64,000 nt of DNA from G965220825 sp965220825 (GTDB lineage Bacteria > Pseudomonadota > Alphaproteobacteria > UBA828): NCBI GenBank assembly GCA_965220825.1, contig OZ244839.1:3100001-3164000 (forward strand), given 5' to 3'. How positions within the stretch are numbered: position 1 is the stretch's first letter; each line of letters starts with the position of its first letter. Shown here piece by piece: positions 34,639 to 43,790 of the stretch. The translations under genes were made by a program, and so were the position numbers. Below the pieces are notes generated by a model. The model was not told where the DNA came from. It saw nothing but the letters and a program-made list of their open reading frames with translations, and ran no database searches.

Positions 34639-34836
34639 GTGCCTACACAGCAATTGATGCTCCGATGTGGATCATGTGAGAAAATGACGCTTCATGTGCG
34701 TCAAAGAATAAACCATCTTCTGCATTTTGTTATATCGGCATCAACCATTATATGGGCGATTGTTTGGCTTATTCTTATATTTAGTGACAGACGTATGGCG
34801 CAATGTACGCAGTGTGGTGGATCGAACAAGGTTTAG
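34639..34836 (+). CDS. Small zinc-ribbon membrane protein in an AT-rich patch
   Basis: The 65-residue product (GTG start at 34639, beginning MPTQQLMLRCGSCEKMTLH) has one CxxC pair at the N-terminus and another (QCTQCGGS) at the C-terminus. A hydrophobic segment (HFVISASTIIWAIVWLILIF) lies between, so the two half-ribbons may fold back across one membrane hairpin. I recognise the layout from short uncharacterised proteins but know no function. G+C counted by hand over 34681-34800 is 45 of 120, far below its neighbours, and codons such as ATA, TTA and AGA are used. This marks a recent acquisition. The ribosome-binding site is weak, so the start is uncertain. Confidence 0.55.
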   Translation: MPTQQLMLRCGSCEKMTLHVRQRINHLLHFVISASTIIWAIVWLILIFSDRRMAQCTQCGGSNKV

Positions 34837-34929
34837 TCGAAATATGCGCGTTAGTACGGGCGGTCGCATTGACGCCGGCAGCAGCGTGAACCTGAACGGG
34901 GAGCGATCTCTCGCATAGGATGGCAGCCC

Positions 34930-36225
34930 ATGCGCGTTCACCTGAATTACGGCCGCGGCAAGCGTGCGGTAGAGCTTCCGGAGGGGTGTGACGTCACCGT
35001 CATTGCCAAGCAGGCGATGCCGGTGCTGGCGGCGCCTTCCGCCGCCATGGCGCGGGCGCTCGCCGAGCCCGTGGGCTGTGCGCCGCTCGCCAAGGAGGCC
35101 GCGGGCGCGGCGAGCGCCTGCATCCTGATCTGCGACGTCACCCGCCCGGTACCCAACGGGGTCATTCTTCCGGTTCTCGTCCGCGCCCTGCTGGGTGCCG
35201 GCCTTGCGCCCGATTCCATCACGGTGCTGGTGGCGACCGGCCTGCACCGGCCCAATGAAGGGGCGGAACTCGCGGAGCTGGTCGGCGACCCCTGGGTGCT
35301 CGAGACGGTCCGGGTCGAGAACCACTTCGCCCGCAGCGACGCCGACCACCGCTTCGTGGGCCGCACCCGGAGCGGCACGGTCGTCCGGCTGGACCGGCGC
35401 TTTCTGGAAGCGGACCTCAAGATCGCGACGGGGCTGGTGGAGCCCCACTTCATGGCGGGCTGGTCCGGCGGGCGCAAGGTGGTGGCGCCCGGCATTGCCC
35501 ACGCGGAGACGGTGACGACGTTTCACAGCGCGCGCTTCATGGAGCACCCCGACTGCGCGAACTGCGTGCTGGAGGGCAATCCGCTGCACGCGGAGCAGCT
35601 TGAAATCGTGGGCATGCTGGGGCCCTTGCGGGCGGTCAATGCCGTCATCGACGACGAGCGGCGCGTCTCCTTCCTCAACTATGGCGAGATCGTCGCGAGC
35701 CATGCGGCGGCGGTCGGTTTCGCCGCGCCCTTCGCCACCGTGTCCGTGAGCGAGCGCTTCGCCACCGTGCTCACCTCCGCCGCCGGCCACCCCCTCGACC
35801 AGACCTACTATCAGACGGTCAAGGGCATGGTGGGACCCATGCAGATTCTGGCGCCCGGCGGGGACCTGATCGTGGCCTCCGCCTGCTCCGGCGGTTTGGG
35901 GTCGGCGGACTATGCCGAGGCCCAGCGCCGCCTGGTGGCGCTCGGCCCCGAGCGCTTCCTCGCCGGCATCGAGGGAAAGACTCACGCCGCCATCGACGAG
36001 TGGCAGACCGAGATGCAGCTCAAACCCATGCGCGTGGGCACGATCCATCTCTTCACCGAGGGGCTCTCGGAAGAGGAGCGTGCGCTCACCGGCGTCCGCA
36101 CCGTGGACTCCCTCGAGGGCGCCGTCGCCGAGGCCGCCGCGCGCCACGCCCGCAACGGCGACCGCCGCATCGCGGTTATCCCCGAAGGCCCCTACGTCGT
36201 GCCGCTTCACCGGCACGCGGCGTAG
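34930..36225 (+). CDS. LarA-family nickel-pincer racemase/epimerase
   Basis: This 431-residue protein is homologous to lactate racemase LarA, which inverts 2-hydroxy acids with a nickel pincer cofactor. Residues matching the characterised enzyme are present at nearly the same numbers: H106 (ATGLHRP), H173 and K183 (EPHFMAGWSGGRK, K183 being the cofactor attachment lysine), and H199 (TFHSARFMEHP). CDVTRPVPN is the typical nucleotide-like motif. No larB, larC or larE maturation genes are in the window, so the cofactor must come from elsewhere. Many LarA homologues act on hydroxy acids other than lactate. An MFS transporter follows after 13 bases. Confidence 0.83.
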   Translation: MRVHLNYGRGKRAVELPEGCDVTVIAKQAMPVLAAPSAAMARALAEPVGCAPLAKEAAGAASACILICDVTRPVPNGVILPVLVRALLGAGLAPDSITVLVATGLHRPNEGAELAELVGDPWVLETVRVENHFARSDADHRFVGRTRSGTVVRLDRRFLEADLKIATGLVEPHFMAGWSGGRKVVAPGIAHAETVTTFHSARFMEHPDCANCVLEGNPLHAEQLEIVGMLGPLRAVNAVIDDERRVSFLNYGEIVASHAAAVGFAAPFATVSVSERFATVLTSAAGHPLDQTYYQTVKGMVGPMQILAPGGDLIVASACSGGLGSADYAEAQRRLVALGPERFLAGIEGKTHAAIDEWQTEMQLKPMRVGTIHLFTEGLSEEERALTGVRTVDSLEGAVAEAAARHARNGDRRIAVIPEGPYVVPLHRHAA

Positions 36226-36238
36226 AGCGGTTCCATCG

Positions 36239-37786
36239 ATGGCTGAACCTGCGCGCCGGCGCGGGGCGAACCCCGTCTGCCTGTTGGCGGCGACGGTCAT
36301 CGGCTCCGCTCTCGTCTATATCGACGGCACCGCGGTCAATGTCGCGCTTCCCGTGGCGCAGCGGGATCTGGGCGCGGACCTGGTGGACCTGCAGTGGGTG
36401 ATCGAGTCCTACGCGATCATGCTGGCGGCGCTCCTCCTTCTCGGTGGCGCACTGGGGGACCGCTACGGACGCAAGCGGTTGTTCGCGCTGGGCCTCTCCC
36501 TGTTCGCCGTCGCCTCCGTCTGGTGCGGGATGGCGCCGGATGTGGGCCAGCTCATCGGTGCCCGGGCGCTCCAGGGAGCGGGCGGTGCCCTGCTGATTCC
36601 GGGGAGCCTCGCACTGATTACCGCCCATGTGCCGCCGGAGCGCCGAGGCCGCGCCATCGGCACCTGGGCTGCGTTCTCTTCCGTTTCGGTGGCGATCGGG
36701 CCGGTGCTCGGCGGCTGGCTGATCGATCATGCGTCCTGGCGCTGGGTCTTCTACATCAACCCGCCGCTTGCGCTCGTCGTCCTGGCACTGCTTGCGGCCG
36801 GTGTGCCCGAGAGCCGGGACGAAAGCCGTAGTGGACGCTTCGACTATGTCGGTGCGGCGCTCGTGGCGCTCGGCCTCGGCGTGCTTGTCTACGGGCTGCT
36901 GGAGGCCGCACGCCACGGCTTCGACGACCCTGCGGCAGCGGTTTCGGTTGCGGCCGGCGTGGTGCTGCTCGCGGCTTTCATCAGGGTGGAAGCACGGGCC
37001 GAGGTACCGATGATGCCGCTTGGTCTCTTCCGTTCCAGGGTCTTCAGCGGCGCGAACGCCGCCACCTTTTTTCTCTATGCGGCGCTCGGCGGCGGGTTCT
37101 TCTTCCTCTCCTTCAACATGGTGCAGGTGCAGGGCTGGAGCGCGACGGAGGCGGGCCTCGCCTTCCTGCCCCTGATCCTCTCGATCTCCGTCCTCTCCCA
37201 GGCGGTGGGCCGGACGGTGGATCGCGTTGGCGCCCGCTGGCTGCTGATCGCGGGGCCCGCGCTTTCGGCGGTGGGCTACGGGCTCTTCATTCTGCCGGGT
37301 CCGGACGCGGACTACTGGCAGACATTCTTTCCCGCCATGGCGGCGCTCGGCGTCGGGACCGGCATCGCGGTGGCGCCGCTCACATCCGTGGCCATGGGCG
37401 CCGCGCCCGTCGCCCAGTCGGGCGTCGCGGCCGGTGTCAACAACACGGCGTCCCGCTTCGGCACCGTGCTCATGCTCGCGGTCTTCGGCCTGATCGTGGT
37501 CGCGGCCTTCAACGCCCGCCTGGATGTGGAGCCCGTGCTCGAAAGCCTCTCGCCCGCGGCCCGTGCCGCGTTCGATGCGGAGCGGCTCAACCTCGCGGCC
37601 GCGGCACTCCCCGAGGGGCTTCCGGCCGACGCGGCCGCCGCCCTTCGCGCCGCGGTGGAAGAGGGCTTCGTCGGGGGTTTCCGCATCGTGATGGCGGTCT
37701 GCGCCGGCCTGGCGTTGCTTGCGAGCCTGGCCGCCGCCCTCACCGTCCCGTCCGGCGGCGCCCGCGCGCCGGTGGACGGCCGCTGA
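36239..37786 (+). CDS. MFS transporter, DHA2 (14-helix) drug:H+ antiporter family
   Basis: This 515-residue inner membrane protein has about 14 hydrophobic segments. The N-terminal phrase IDGTAVNVALPVAQRDLG, the loop GGALGDRYGRKRLFALG, and motif C (GPVLGGWLIDHASWRWVFYI) place it with EmrB/QacA-type exporters. The start ATG 36239 comes just after the LarA stop; the long upstream frame overlapping LarA is an artefact. Context with the LarA-like enzyme could mean export or import of an organic acid, but family knowledge favours drug or metabolite efflux. It is convergent with the CmcJ-like gene, five bases apart. Confidence 0.85.
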   Translation: MAEPARRRGANPVCLLAATVIGSALVYIDGTAVNVALPVAQRDLGADLVDLQWVIESYAIMLAALLLLGGALGDRYGRKRLFALGLSLFAVASVWCGMAPDVGQLIGARALQGAGGALLIPGSLALITAHVPPERRGRAIGTWAAFSSVSVAIGPVLGGWLIDHASWRWVFYINPPLALVVLALLAAGVPESRDESRSGRFDYVGAALVALGLGVLVYGLLEAARHGFDDPAAAVSVAAGVVLLAAFIRVEARAEVPMMPLGLFRSRVFSGANAATFFLYAALGGGFFFLSFNMVQVQGWSATEAGLAFLPLILSISVLSQAVGRTVDRVGARWLLIAGPALSAVGYGLFILPGPDADYWQTFFPAMAALGVGTGIAVAPLTSVAMGAAPVAQSGVAAGVNNTASRFGTVLMLAVFGLIVVAAFNARLDVEPVLESLSPAARAAFDAERLNLAAAALPEGLPADAAAALRAAVEEGFVGGFRIVMAVCAGLALLASLAAALTVPSGGARAPVDGR

Positions 37787-37791
37787 GCGGG

Positions 37792-38610
37792 CTATTGGGG
37801 TGCGAAGAAGGCGAGGGTCCGCGCTTCGATGCTTTGGCGCGGCGGTGCGTCCGGCGGCGTTTCCGGGTCCGCGAACGCCGTGTGGGCGGTGAATCGCGAC
37901 CGTCCGTCCCGTAGCGAATCGTAACATTTGAAGACCAGGGCTTCCTCGCGCTCCATCGCCGGGAAGTAGTACCAGCGGTGGCCCGGATTGTGGCTCATCT
38001 GCAGAACCTCGCCGACGCGGTCCTCGTAGATCAGGTCGGTCTCCACCAGGTCTTCGGGCTGGATGCTGCGGGCGTCGCAGATGGCAAGCGGCATGTCGTG
38101 CACCGGCCCTGTGATGGGCCGCCAGACCTGGATGACGGCGAAGCGGTGCTCGAGCAGCGCGTCCGCGCGGTCCGCCGGCAGGAGGTCGCGGACCCTCTGG
38201 GGGGCGGACCTCTCCGTATAGTCGTTGTGGGCGATAAGCACGGGCTCGCGCGCACGGCGCTCGGCCCGGATTGCCGACTCGTTGACGCGGATGGTGTGGT
38301 CGAACACCAGGACCTCCGAGGCCCCGCTGTGGTCCTTCACCAGCCGTTCGACCTCGGGGTAGTAGACGGCCTCGACCTCCGCGTCGTCGAAGAAGTCGGC
38401 GACACGCGTCTCGTGCCGGGCAAGCGCGAAGCCTTCCCGGTCCAGCGCGAAGCGGTCGGCCTCCGCCCGCCCGTCCCGGATGACCACGGAGACCTCGCGG
38501 AACGCCGCGTCCCGGAGCGCGGTGCGCTCGCCCGGCCGTGCGATATGCGTGGCGGGCTTCTCTCCGGACGGCACCAGATAGTTGACATGCGCTCGGATGG
38601 AATCCTGCAT
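37792..38610 (-). CDS. CmcJ/NvfI-family oxidoreductase-like protein
   Basis: This 272-residue protein resembles CmcJ (cephamycin methoxylation) and fungal AsaB/NvfI, a family with a double-stranded beta-helix fold resembling 2-oxoglutarate/Fe enzymes. Conserved segments are VLVFDHTIRVNESA, IAHNDYTERSAP, VIQVWRPITGPVHDMPLA and SHNPGHRWYYFPAMEREEAL, the last followed by FKCYDS. Histidine and aspartate in AHNDYT and the later GHRWYYF are candidate metal or substrate ligands. No beta-lactam genes are nearby; bacterial members are scattered and largely uncharacterised. It lies upstream of nothing obvious and convergent with the MFS transporter. Confidence 0.75.
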   Translation of the reverse strand: MQDSIRAHVNYLVPSGEKPATHIARPGERTALRDAAFREVSVVIRDGRAEADRFALDREGFALARHETRVADFFDDAEVEAVYYPEVERLVKDHSGASEVLVFDHTIRVNESAIRAERRAREPVLIAHNDYTERSAPQRVRDLLPADRADALLEHRFAVIQVWRPITGPVHDMPLAICDARSIQPEDLVETDLIYEDRVGEVLQMSHNPGHRWYYFPAMEREEALVFKCYDSLRDGRSRFTAHTAFADPETPPDAPPRQSIEARTLAFFAPQ

Positions 38611-38723
38611 GGCTTGCGCTTCGTTGCCGCTGTGAACGGATCCGCAGAGTAGACCGAAACCGGTCGAAAACCCATCTTGTCGGCATACCCGTCGGGCGCG
38701 CAGCCCGGGCGCTCGGGGCGCGG

Positions 38724-40748
38724 CTACGCGGCGGCGATCTCCACCTCCACGCCGTGGACGCAGGTGCTTTCGCCCATGTCGGACTTGATGCCCGGGTTCA
38801 GCACGTTCACGTTGGCGCGCGCGGCACCCTCCTGGCGCGGCCAGCGCCCCTTCGGACTTAGGGCGACGCCGGGGGGAACGATCTCGGCGGTCTCGAGGGT
38901 GAGCGTGAGGCTTCCGGTGGCGTTGGAAAGCCGCACCCTTTGCCCCGCCGCAAGCCCCCGCGCCGCCGCATCCGCCGGGTGGAGCGTGACGGTCGCCTTG
39001 CCGAGCTGCTTCGCGATCCGCGCGTCGTTCGCGTAGGAATCGTTCATCAGCCAGGGCGAGGCCGGCGAGAGAAGCCGAAGCCCGCCATTTGTGGGGCGCG
39101 CATCCGAATCCGGTGAGGGCACGCGGGGATGGCCGTCGGCCTCGGCGCGGGACGACGCAATCTCGAACTTGCCGCTTTCCGTCGGGAAGACGAGATCGGG
39201 AAACTGGATCTCGGGCTCGGCCGAGGGGAAGACCGTGCCCTTGGCCTTGAAATCCTCGAACGTGCCGGCGATTCCCACCTGGCCCATCACGGCCGCGATG
39301 ATCTCCTCGTCGCTCTCGAAGAGGGCGGGCTCGCTGAAACCCATGGCACGGGCCAGGCGGCGGAAGATCTCCTGGTTGGGGAGCGATTCACCCAGGGGCT
39401 CCTGGAGTTTGGCCTGCGTCGAGAAGGAGAGGTTGAAGTAGCCGGAGACCAGATCGTCGAACTCGAGGAAGGAAGCCGCCGGCAGGACGTAATCGGCGTA
39501 GTCCGCCGTGTCGGTCTGGAAGATGTCCACCACCACGGTAAAGAGGTCGTCCCGCGCGAGCGCCCGCTGCAGGCGCGCCTGCTCCGGGCTGGAGGCTGCC
39601 GGGTTGATGTTCCAGCAGAGGAAGGCCTGGATGTCCGCCGGATCCTCGAGACGGGCGGCGAGTTCCATCTGGCTGAAGCTCGCCGGGCTCCGGCTGAGTG
39701 CGGCGCCGCTCAGATAGTCGCCGTCCACACCTTTCCGACCGCCGCCATTGAGATAGAGCATGCCGGCGCCGGGCTTGCCGAAATTGCCCGTCGCCGCAGC
39801 CAGCAGCGCGCAGGCGCGTATCACATTGCCGCCGCGCGCCTGGCGCTGCAGCCCCTGGCCCAGCCAGAGCAGCGCCGGCCCTGCGCCATAGGCCCGCGCC
39901 GCCTCCTCGATCAACGCGGAAGCGACGCCGGTCTCCCCTTCGGCCCATTCCGGCGTCGCGGCTTGCACGGAGGGCTCGACCTCCTCCCAGCCCACGGTGT
40001 GGGCGGCGAGGAACGCGCGGTCGATCAATCCGTCCCGCACGAGGACATGCACCATGGCGAAGGCGAGCGCCGCGTCGGTGCCGGGAAAGGGCTGGAGATG
40101 GAGATCCGCCTCGGCCGCCGTCGGATGGCGCACCGGATCCACCACGATCACCGTGCCCGGAGCCTCCTTGAGCCAGTGCTTGTGCTGATGCGGCGCGGAG
40201 GCGGAGGGGTTTGCACCCCACACCAGGATGCAGGCGGAATCTTTTGCGGTGCGCGGATCGAACCCCACTGTGGACGTGCCGATGACGTAATCGAGCGCGA
40301 CATGGCCCGCCATGTTGCAGACGGTGTCGGGCTCCACTTCCCGAGCGCCGAGCCGGCCGAGAAAACGCATCGGGAAGTTGTTGGCGATCAGGGAGCAGGT
40401 GCCGGTGTAGTGGGCATGGACGATCCGGTCCGCGCCGGGGCCTTCGGCGATGGCGGCGAAGCGCGCGGCGATGTCGGAGATGGCCTCGTCCCAGCTCACG
40501 GGCGTGAAGCGGCCTTCGCCCTTGGCGCCTTGGCGCTTGAGCGGCGTGAGCAGCCGGGCTTCGCGGTCGCGGAAGACGCCATTGTAGGCGAGCGCGCATT
40601 TGCCGCAGAGCGCACCGCGGCTCACCGGATGGTCCGGATCGCCGAGAACGCGGGTGATGGCGCCGTTCCGTCTTATGGCGACGATCCCGCAGGCGTCATA
40701 GCAGTCCCTCGGGCAGGTGGTCTTGAGAACTTCCTTCTCGCTCGGCAT
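38724..40748 (-). CDS. Molybdopterin (bis-MGD) oxidoreductase, DMSO-reductase family
   Basis: The 674-residue cytoplasmic protein (no Tat signal) starts with a [4Fe-4S] site, CPRDCYDACGIVAI followed by GALCGKC, and then molybdopterin-binding segments: VCNMAGHVALDY, ILVWGANPSASAPHQHKHW and AFLCWNINPAASSPEQ. The C-terminal beta-barrel (TVTLHPADAAARGLAAGQRV) is complete. C in EPDTVCNMAG is a possible molybdenum ligand, which is inference. There is no adjacent electron-transfer or membrane subunit. The start ATG 40748 has GAGGAAA upstream; the longer upstream frame is spurious. Substrate unknown. Confidence 0.85.
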   Translation of the reverse strand: MPSEKEVLKTTCPRDCYDACGIVAIRRNGAITRVLGDPDHPVSRGALCGKCALAYNGVFRDREARLLTPLKRQGAKGEGRFTPVSWDEAISDIAARFAAIAEGPGADRIVHAHYTGTCSLIANNFPMRFLGRLGAREVEPDTVCNMAGHVALDYVIGTSTVGFDPRTAKDSACILVWGANPSASAPHQHKHWLKEAPGTVIVVDPVRHPTAAEADLHLQPFPGTDAALAFAMVHVLVRDGLIDRAFLAAHTVGWEEVEPSVQAATPEWAEGETGVASALIEEAARAYGAGPALLWLGQGLQRQARGGNVIRACALLAAATGNFGKPGAGMLYLNGGGRKGVDGDYLSGAALSRSPASFSQMELAARLEDPADIQAFLCWNINPAASSPEQARLQRALARDDLFTVVVDIFQTDTADYADYVLPAASFLEFDDLVSGYFNLSFSTQAKLQEPLGESLPNQEIFRRLARAMGFSEPALFESDEEIIAAVMGQVGIAGTFEDFKAKGTVFPSAEPEIQFPDLVFPTESGKFEIASSRAEADGHPRVPSPDSDARPTNGGLRLLSPASPWLMNDSYANDARIAKQLGKATVTLHPADAAARGLAAGQRVRLSNATGSLTLTLETAEIVPPGVALSPKGRWPRQEGAARANVNVLNPGIKSDMGESTCVHGVEVEIAAA

Positions 40749-40857
40749 GGCGGTTTCCTCTTGCGCGCCGCGGTCGGTGCCAGCGTAAGACGGTTTCCTT
40801 CCAAATGGAATCGCTCCAGGCTTGCGGCCGTTGCGAGATGTGTGGGGAGGAGTCGTC

Positions 40858-41691
40858 ATGCGGGAGGTAACGCTGCCGTCGGGAGAGCGCGTGCCGGCGC
40901 TGGGCCAGGGCACGTGGCGCATGGGAGAGAAGCGGAGCGCCTTCAAGGAGGAGGTGGCGGCGCTCCGCCACGGCATCGCCCGCGGCATGACCCTGATCGA
41001 CACGGCCGAAATGTACGGCGACGGCGGTGCCGAGCGGGTGGTGGGCGAGGCGATGCGTGGACAGCGGGATTCGGTTTATCTCGTGAGCAAGGTCCTGCCG
41101 CAGAACGCCGGGCGCAAGCGGCTCGTGCGCGCCTGCGAGGCGAGTCTGGAGCGGCTGGGGACGGACCGTCTGGATCTCTACCTGCTGCACTGGCGCGGTA
41201 GCGTTCCGCTGGAGGAGACGGTGGAAGGCTTCCTCGCCCTCCGGGAGGCCCGGAAGATCCGCGCGTTCGGGGTCAGCAATTTCGATACCGACGACATGGC
41301 GGCGCTGTGGGAAATCGCGGGCGGCGAGGCCTGCGAGACCGACCAGATTCTCTACAACCTCACGCGGCGCTGGCCGGAGGCCTCGCTCCACGCCTGGTGC
41401 CGCGGCCACGGCGTGCCTCCCATGGTCTATTCCCCCTTCGAGCAAGGCCGTCTCACGGCGGGTGGTGCGCTCGGTACAATCGCGAAGGCGCGCGGCGCGG
41501 CGCCGATGCAGGTCGCCCTCGCCTGGACGCTGCGCCACCCGGACATGTTCGTCGTCCCCAAAGCCTCTCGCATCGCCCATGTGGACGAGAACCTGGCCGC
41601 GCTCGACATCGCGCTGTCTGCGGAGGAGCTTGCTGCGCTCGACGCGGCCTTCCCGCCGCCGCCCGACAACGCGCCGATGGAGGTACTTTAG
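40858..41691 (+). CDS. Aldo/keto reductase
   Basis: This NADPH-dependent carbonyl reductase has 277 residues. The tetrad is readable: D and Y in LIDTAEMYGDGG, K in YLVSKVLPQN, and H in YLLHWRGS. The cofactor region includes FGVSNFDTDDM and the C-terminal VVPKASRIAHVDENLAAL. The start ATG 40858 has a strong GGGGAGGAG ribosome-binding site; an upstream in-frame start at 40822 would add 12 residues. Its stop overlaps the convergent mmsB gene by four bases. Closest in style to the 2,5-diketogluconate reductase group, substrate not predictable. Confidence 0.88.
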   Translation: MREVTLPSGERVPALGQGTWRMGEKRSAFKEEVAALRHGIARGMTLIDTAEMYGDGGAERVVGEAMRGQRDSVYLVSKVLPQNAGRKRLVRACEASLERLGTDRLDLYLLHWRGSVPLEETVEGFLALREARKIRAFGVSNFDTDDMAALWEIAGGEACETDQILYNLTRRWPEASLHAWCRGHGVPPMVYSPFEQGRLTAGGALGTIAKARGAAPMQVALAWTLRHPDMFVVPKASRIAHVDENLAALDIALSAEELAALDAAFPPPPDNAPMEVL

Positions 41692-42590
41692 CCGCCGCGC
41701 GCCCCGTCGGCGCCGATCAGCTTCATGATGCCGGAGAAGTCGTCTTCGCCGTTGCCGGCATTGCAGAAGAGGGCGTAAAGCGCGGCGGCCTCGGCGCCGA
41801 GCGGCGTCGCCGCTCCCGCGGCGCCGGCGGCGGCCTGGGCGAGGCGGAGGTCCTTCAGCATCATGGCGGCGGTGAAGCCCGCAGCGTAGTCCCGGTTGGA
41901 GGGCGCCTCCGGCACCGGCCCGGGCACCGGGCAATAGGAGGTGAGTGCCCAGCACTGGCCCGTGGCCTTGGAGACGATGTCGAAGAGGGTCCGGCGGTCC
42001 AGCCCCAGGCGGTCGGCGAGCCCGAAGGCCTCGCAGACGCCGATCATGGAGACGGCGAGGATCAGGTTGTTGCAGACCTTGGCGGTCTGGCCTGCGCCGG
42101 AGGGGCCGGCATGGACGACCGCCTTGCCCATCTCGCGCAGAACGGGCTCGGCGCGGGCGACCGCGTCGGCGGCCCCGCCCACCATGAAGGTCAGCGTACC
42201 GGCGGCCGCGCCGGCCACGCCGCCGGAGACGGGAGCGTCCAGCAGATGCCGTCCGCTCTCGGCGGCGGCGGCGGCCACGGCGCGGGCGGTTTCCACGTCG
42301 ATGGTGGAGCAATCGATCAGGAGCGCGTCGGGCTCGGCGCGGGCGAGTACGCCGTCTTCGGCCAGATAGACGTCGCGAACCTCGGCGCCCGCCGGCAGCA
42401 TGGTGAGAACTATCTCCCGGCCCGCCGCCGCGTCTCCCGCCGAGAGTGCCTCGGCCGCGCCCGCCTGCTGCGCCGCGCGAAGCGCGTCCACGCTCACGTC
42501 GAAGACGGTGACGGCATGGCCCGCCGCCGTGAGGTTCCGAACCATGGGGCCGCCCATATTGCCGACGCCGATAAAGCCGATTTCCGTCAT
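41688..42590 (-). CDS. mmsB: 3-hydroxyisobutyrate dehydrogenase
   Basis: The enzyme oxidises 3-hydroxyisobutyrate to methylmalonate semialdehyde with NAD in valine breakdown. The 300-residue protein begins with the cofactor fold IGFIGVGNMGGPMVRNL; DAPVSGGVAGAAAGTLTFMV is the substrate-binding segment, and the catalytic lysine lies in GQTAKVCNNLIL. The start ATG 42590 has AAGGAAGG upstream. It directly follows the hydrolase and acyl-CoA dehydrogenase genes, which supply its substrate. Methylmalonate semialdehyde dehydrogenase (mmsA) is not in the window. Confidence 0.92.
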   Translation of the reverse strand: MTEIGFIGVGNMGGPMVRNLTAAGHAVTVFDVSVDALRAAQQAGAAEALSAGDAAAGREIVLTMLPAGAEVRDVYLAEDGVLARAEPDALLIDCSTIDVETARAVAAAAAESGRHLLDAPVSGGVAGAAAGTLTFMVGGAADAVARAEPVLREMGKAVVHAGPSGAGQTAKVCNNLILAVSMIGVCEAFGLADRLGLDRRTLFDIVSKATGQCWALTSYCPVPGPVPEAPSNRDYAAGFTAAMMLKDLRLAQAAAGAAGAATPLGAEAAALYALFCNAGNGEDDFSGIMKLIGADGARGG

Positions 42591-42610
42591 CGCGAGCCTT
42601 CCTTTCAGGT

Positions 42611-43708
42611 TCACGCCTTGGAGGGAGCGCCCGTCTCGGGCTGATCCGCCATGTCGCCCCGGGGCGGGCGGGCGAAGTAGGCGTCCACCATAGCAGGCGT
42701 CACCGCCTCAAGCCGTGCCGGGCGCCAGCACGGGTTGCGGTCCTTGTCCACGATCTGGGCGCGGATCCCCTCGAAGAAATCGAGGCCGAGATTGCAATGC
42801 ATGGCGAGCCGGTATTCGAGCGCCACCGCGTCCTCGAAGCCGCGGTCGTTATAGGCGGTGAGCTGGCGGAAGGTCACCTTGAGGCTGGTGGGGGACTTGC
42901 CGGCGAGCGCCGCCAGCGTCTCCCGCGCCCAGTCGGAGCGTTCGTTCTCGAGGCGGCTCACGATCTCTTCCACCGATCTCGCGGAGAAGCAGCGGTCGAT
43001 CGCCGCCTGGTGGGCGGCGATCGGGGCGGGGCCCGGGGGGCCGGCGGCCTCCGCGAGGATGCGGCCGATGACTTGGGACGCGTCTTCACGGAGGTCGGCG
43101 GCACAGAGCGTCTCATCCAGCGTCTGGAGCGCTGCACACGGGACGACATGGCTCGCAAGCCCGAGATAGAGCGCGTCCGCCGCGCCGATACGCGCACCGG
43201 TGAGCCCCAGATAGAGCCCGGCGCTGCCGCGGAGCCGCGGCAGGAAGTAGGTCGCGCCCACATCGGGGAAGAGACCGATCCCGGTCTCCGGCATGGCGAA
43301 GAGCGCGCGCTCGGTCATCGCCCGGTGGGAGCCGTGAATGGAGACACCCACGCCGCCGCCCATGACCACGCCGTCGATCAGCGCCACATAGGGCTTGGGA
43401 TAGCGGAAGATCAGCGTGTTCAGCCGGTATTCCTGGGCGTAGAAGAAGGTCGCGAAGCGGCGCTCCGGGTCGTCCCGTTCGCCGTAGAGGAGGCGGATGT
43501 CCCCGCCGGCGCAGAAGGGCACGCTGCCGTCCTCACGCGCGGCGCCGCGAATCACCACCGCGCGGATCGCCGGATCCTCGGCCCACGCCCGTAGCCGCTC
43601 GTCCAGCCCGGTGATCATGGGCTGGTTGAGTGCGTTGAGCGCCTTGGGCCTGTTCAGCGTGATGCTGCCGATACAGCCTGTGCGTTCGAACAGAATGTCT
43701 CCGCTCAC
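42611..43708 (-). CDS. 3-hydroxyisobutyryl-CoA hydrolase (enoyl-CoA hydratase fold)
   Basis: The enzyme removes CoA from 3-hydroxyisobutyryl-CoA, protecting the cell from toxic methacrylyl-CoA in valine breakdown. At 365 residues it is longer than an ordinary hydratase (about 260) and carries the extra C-terminal part of the hydrolase (FRQLTAYNDRGFEDAVALEY, DFFEGIRAQIVDKDRNPCW). Active-site segments are IDGVVMGGGVGVSIHGS (oxyanion hole) and AMPETGIGLFPDVG (catalytic glutamate). The start is GTG 43708; the long frame upstream lies in the acyl-CoA dehydrogenase gene and is rejected. It lies between the dehydrogenase and mmsB. Confidence 0.9.
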   Translation of the reverse strand: MSGDILFERTGCIGSITLNRPKALNALNQPMITGLDERLRAWAEDPAIRAVVIRGAAREDGSVPFCAGGDIRLLYGERDDPERRFATFFYAQEYRLNTLIFRYPKPYVALIDGVVMGGGVGVSIHGSHRAMTERALFAMPETGIGLFPDVGATYFLPRLRGSAGLYLGLTGARIGAADALYLGLASHVVPCAALQTLDETLCAADLREDASQVIGRILAEAAGPPGPAPIAAHQAAIDRCFSARSVEEIVSRLENERSDWARETLAALAGKSPTSLKVTFRQLTAYNDRGFEDAVALEYRLAMHCNLGLDFFEGIRAQIVDKDRNPCWRPARLEAVTPAMVDAYFARPPRGDMADQPETGAPSKA

Positions 43709-43790
43709 CCCGTCTCGTCCCCTGGCTGCGGCGCGCCGCATCCTAGGCCCTTCCCCGCGAAGGGGAAACCGGCGCCGCTTCGGGGAGGCG

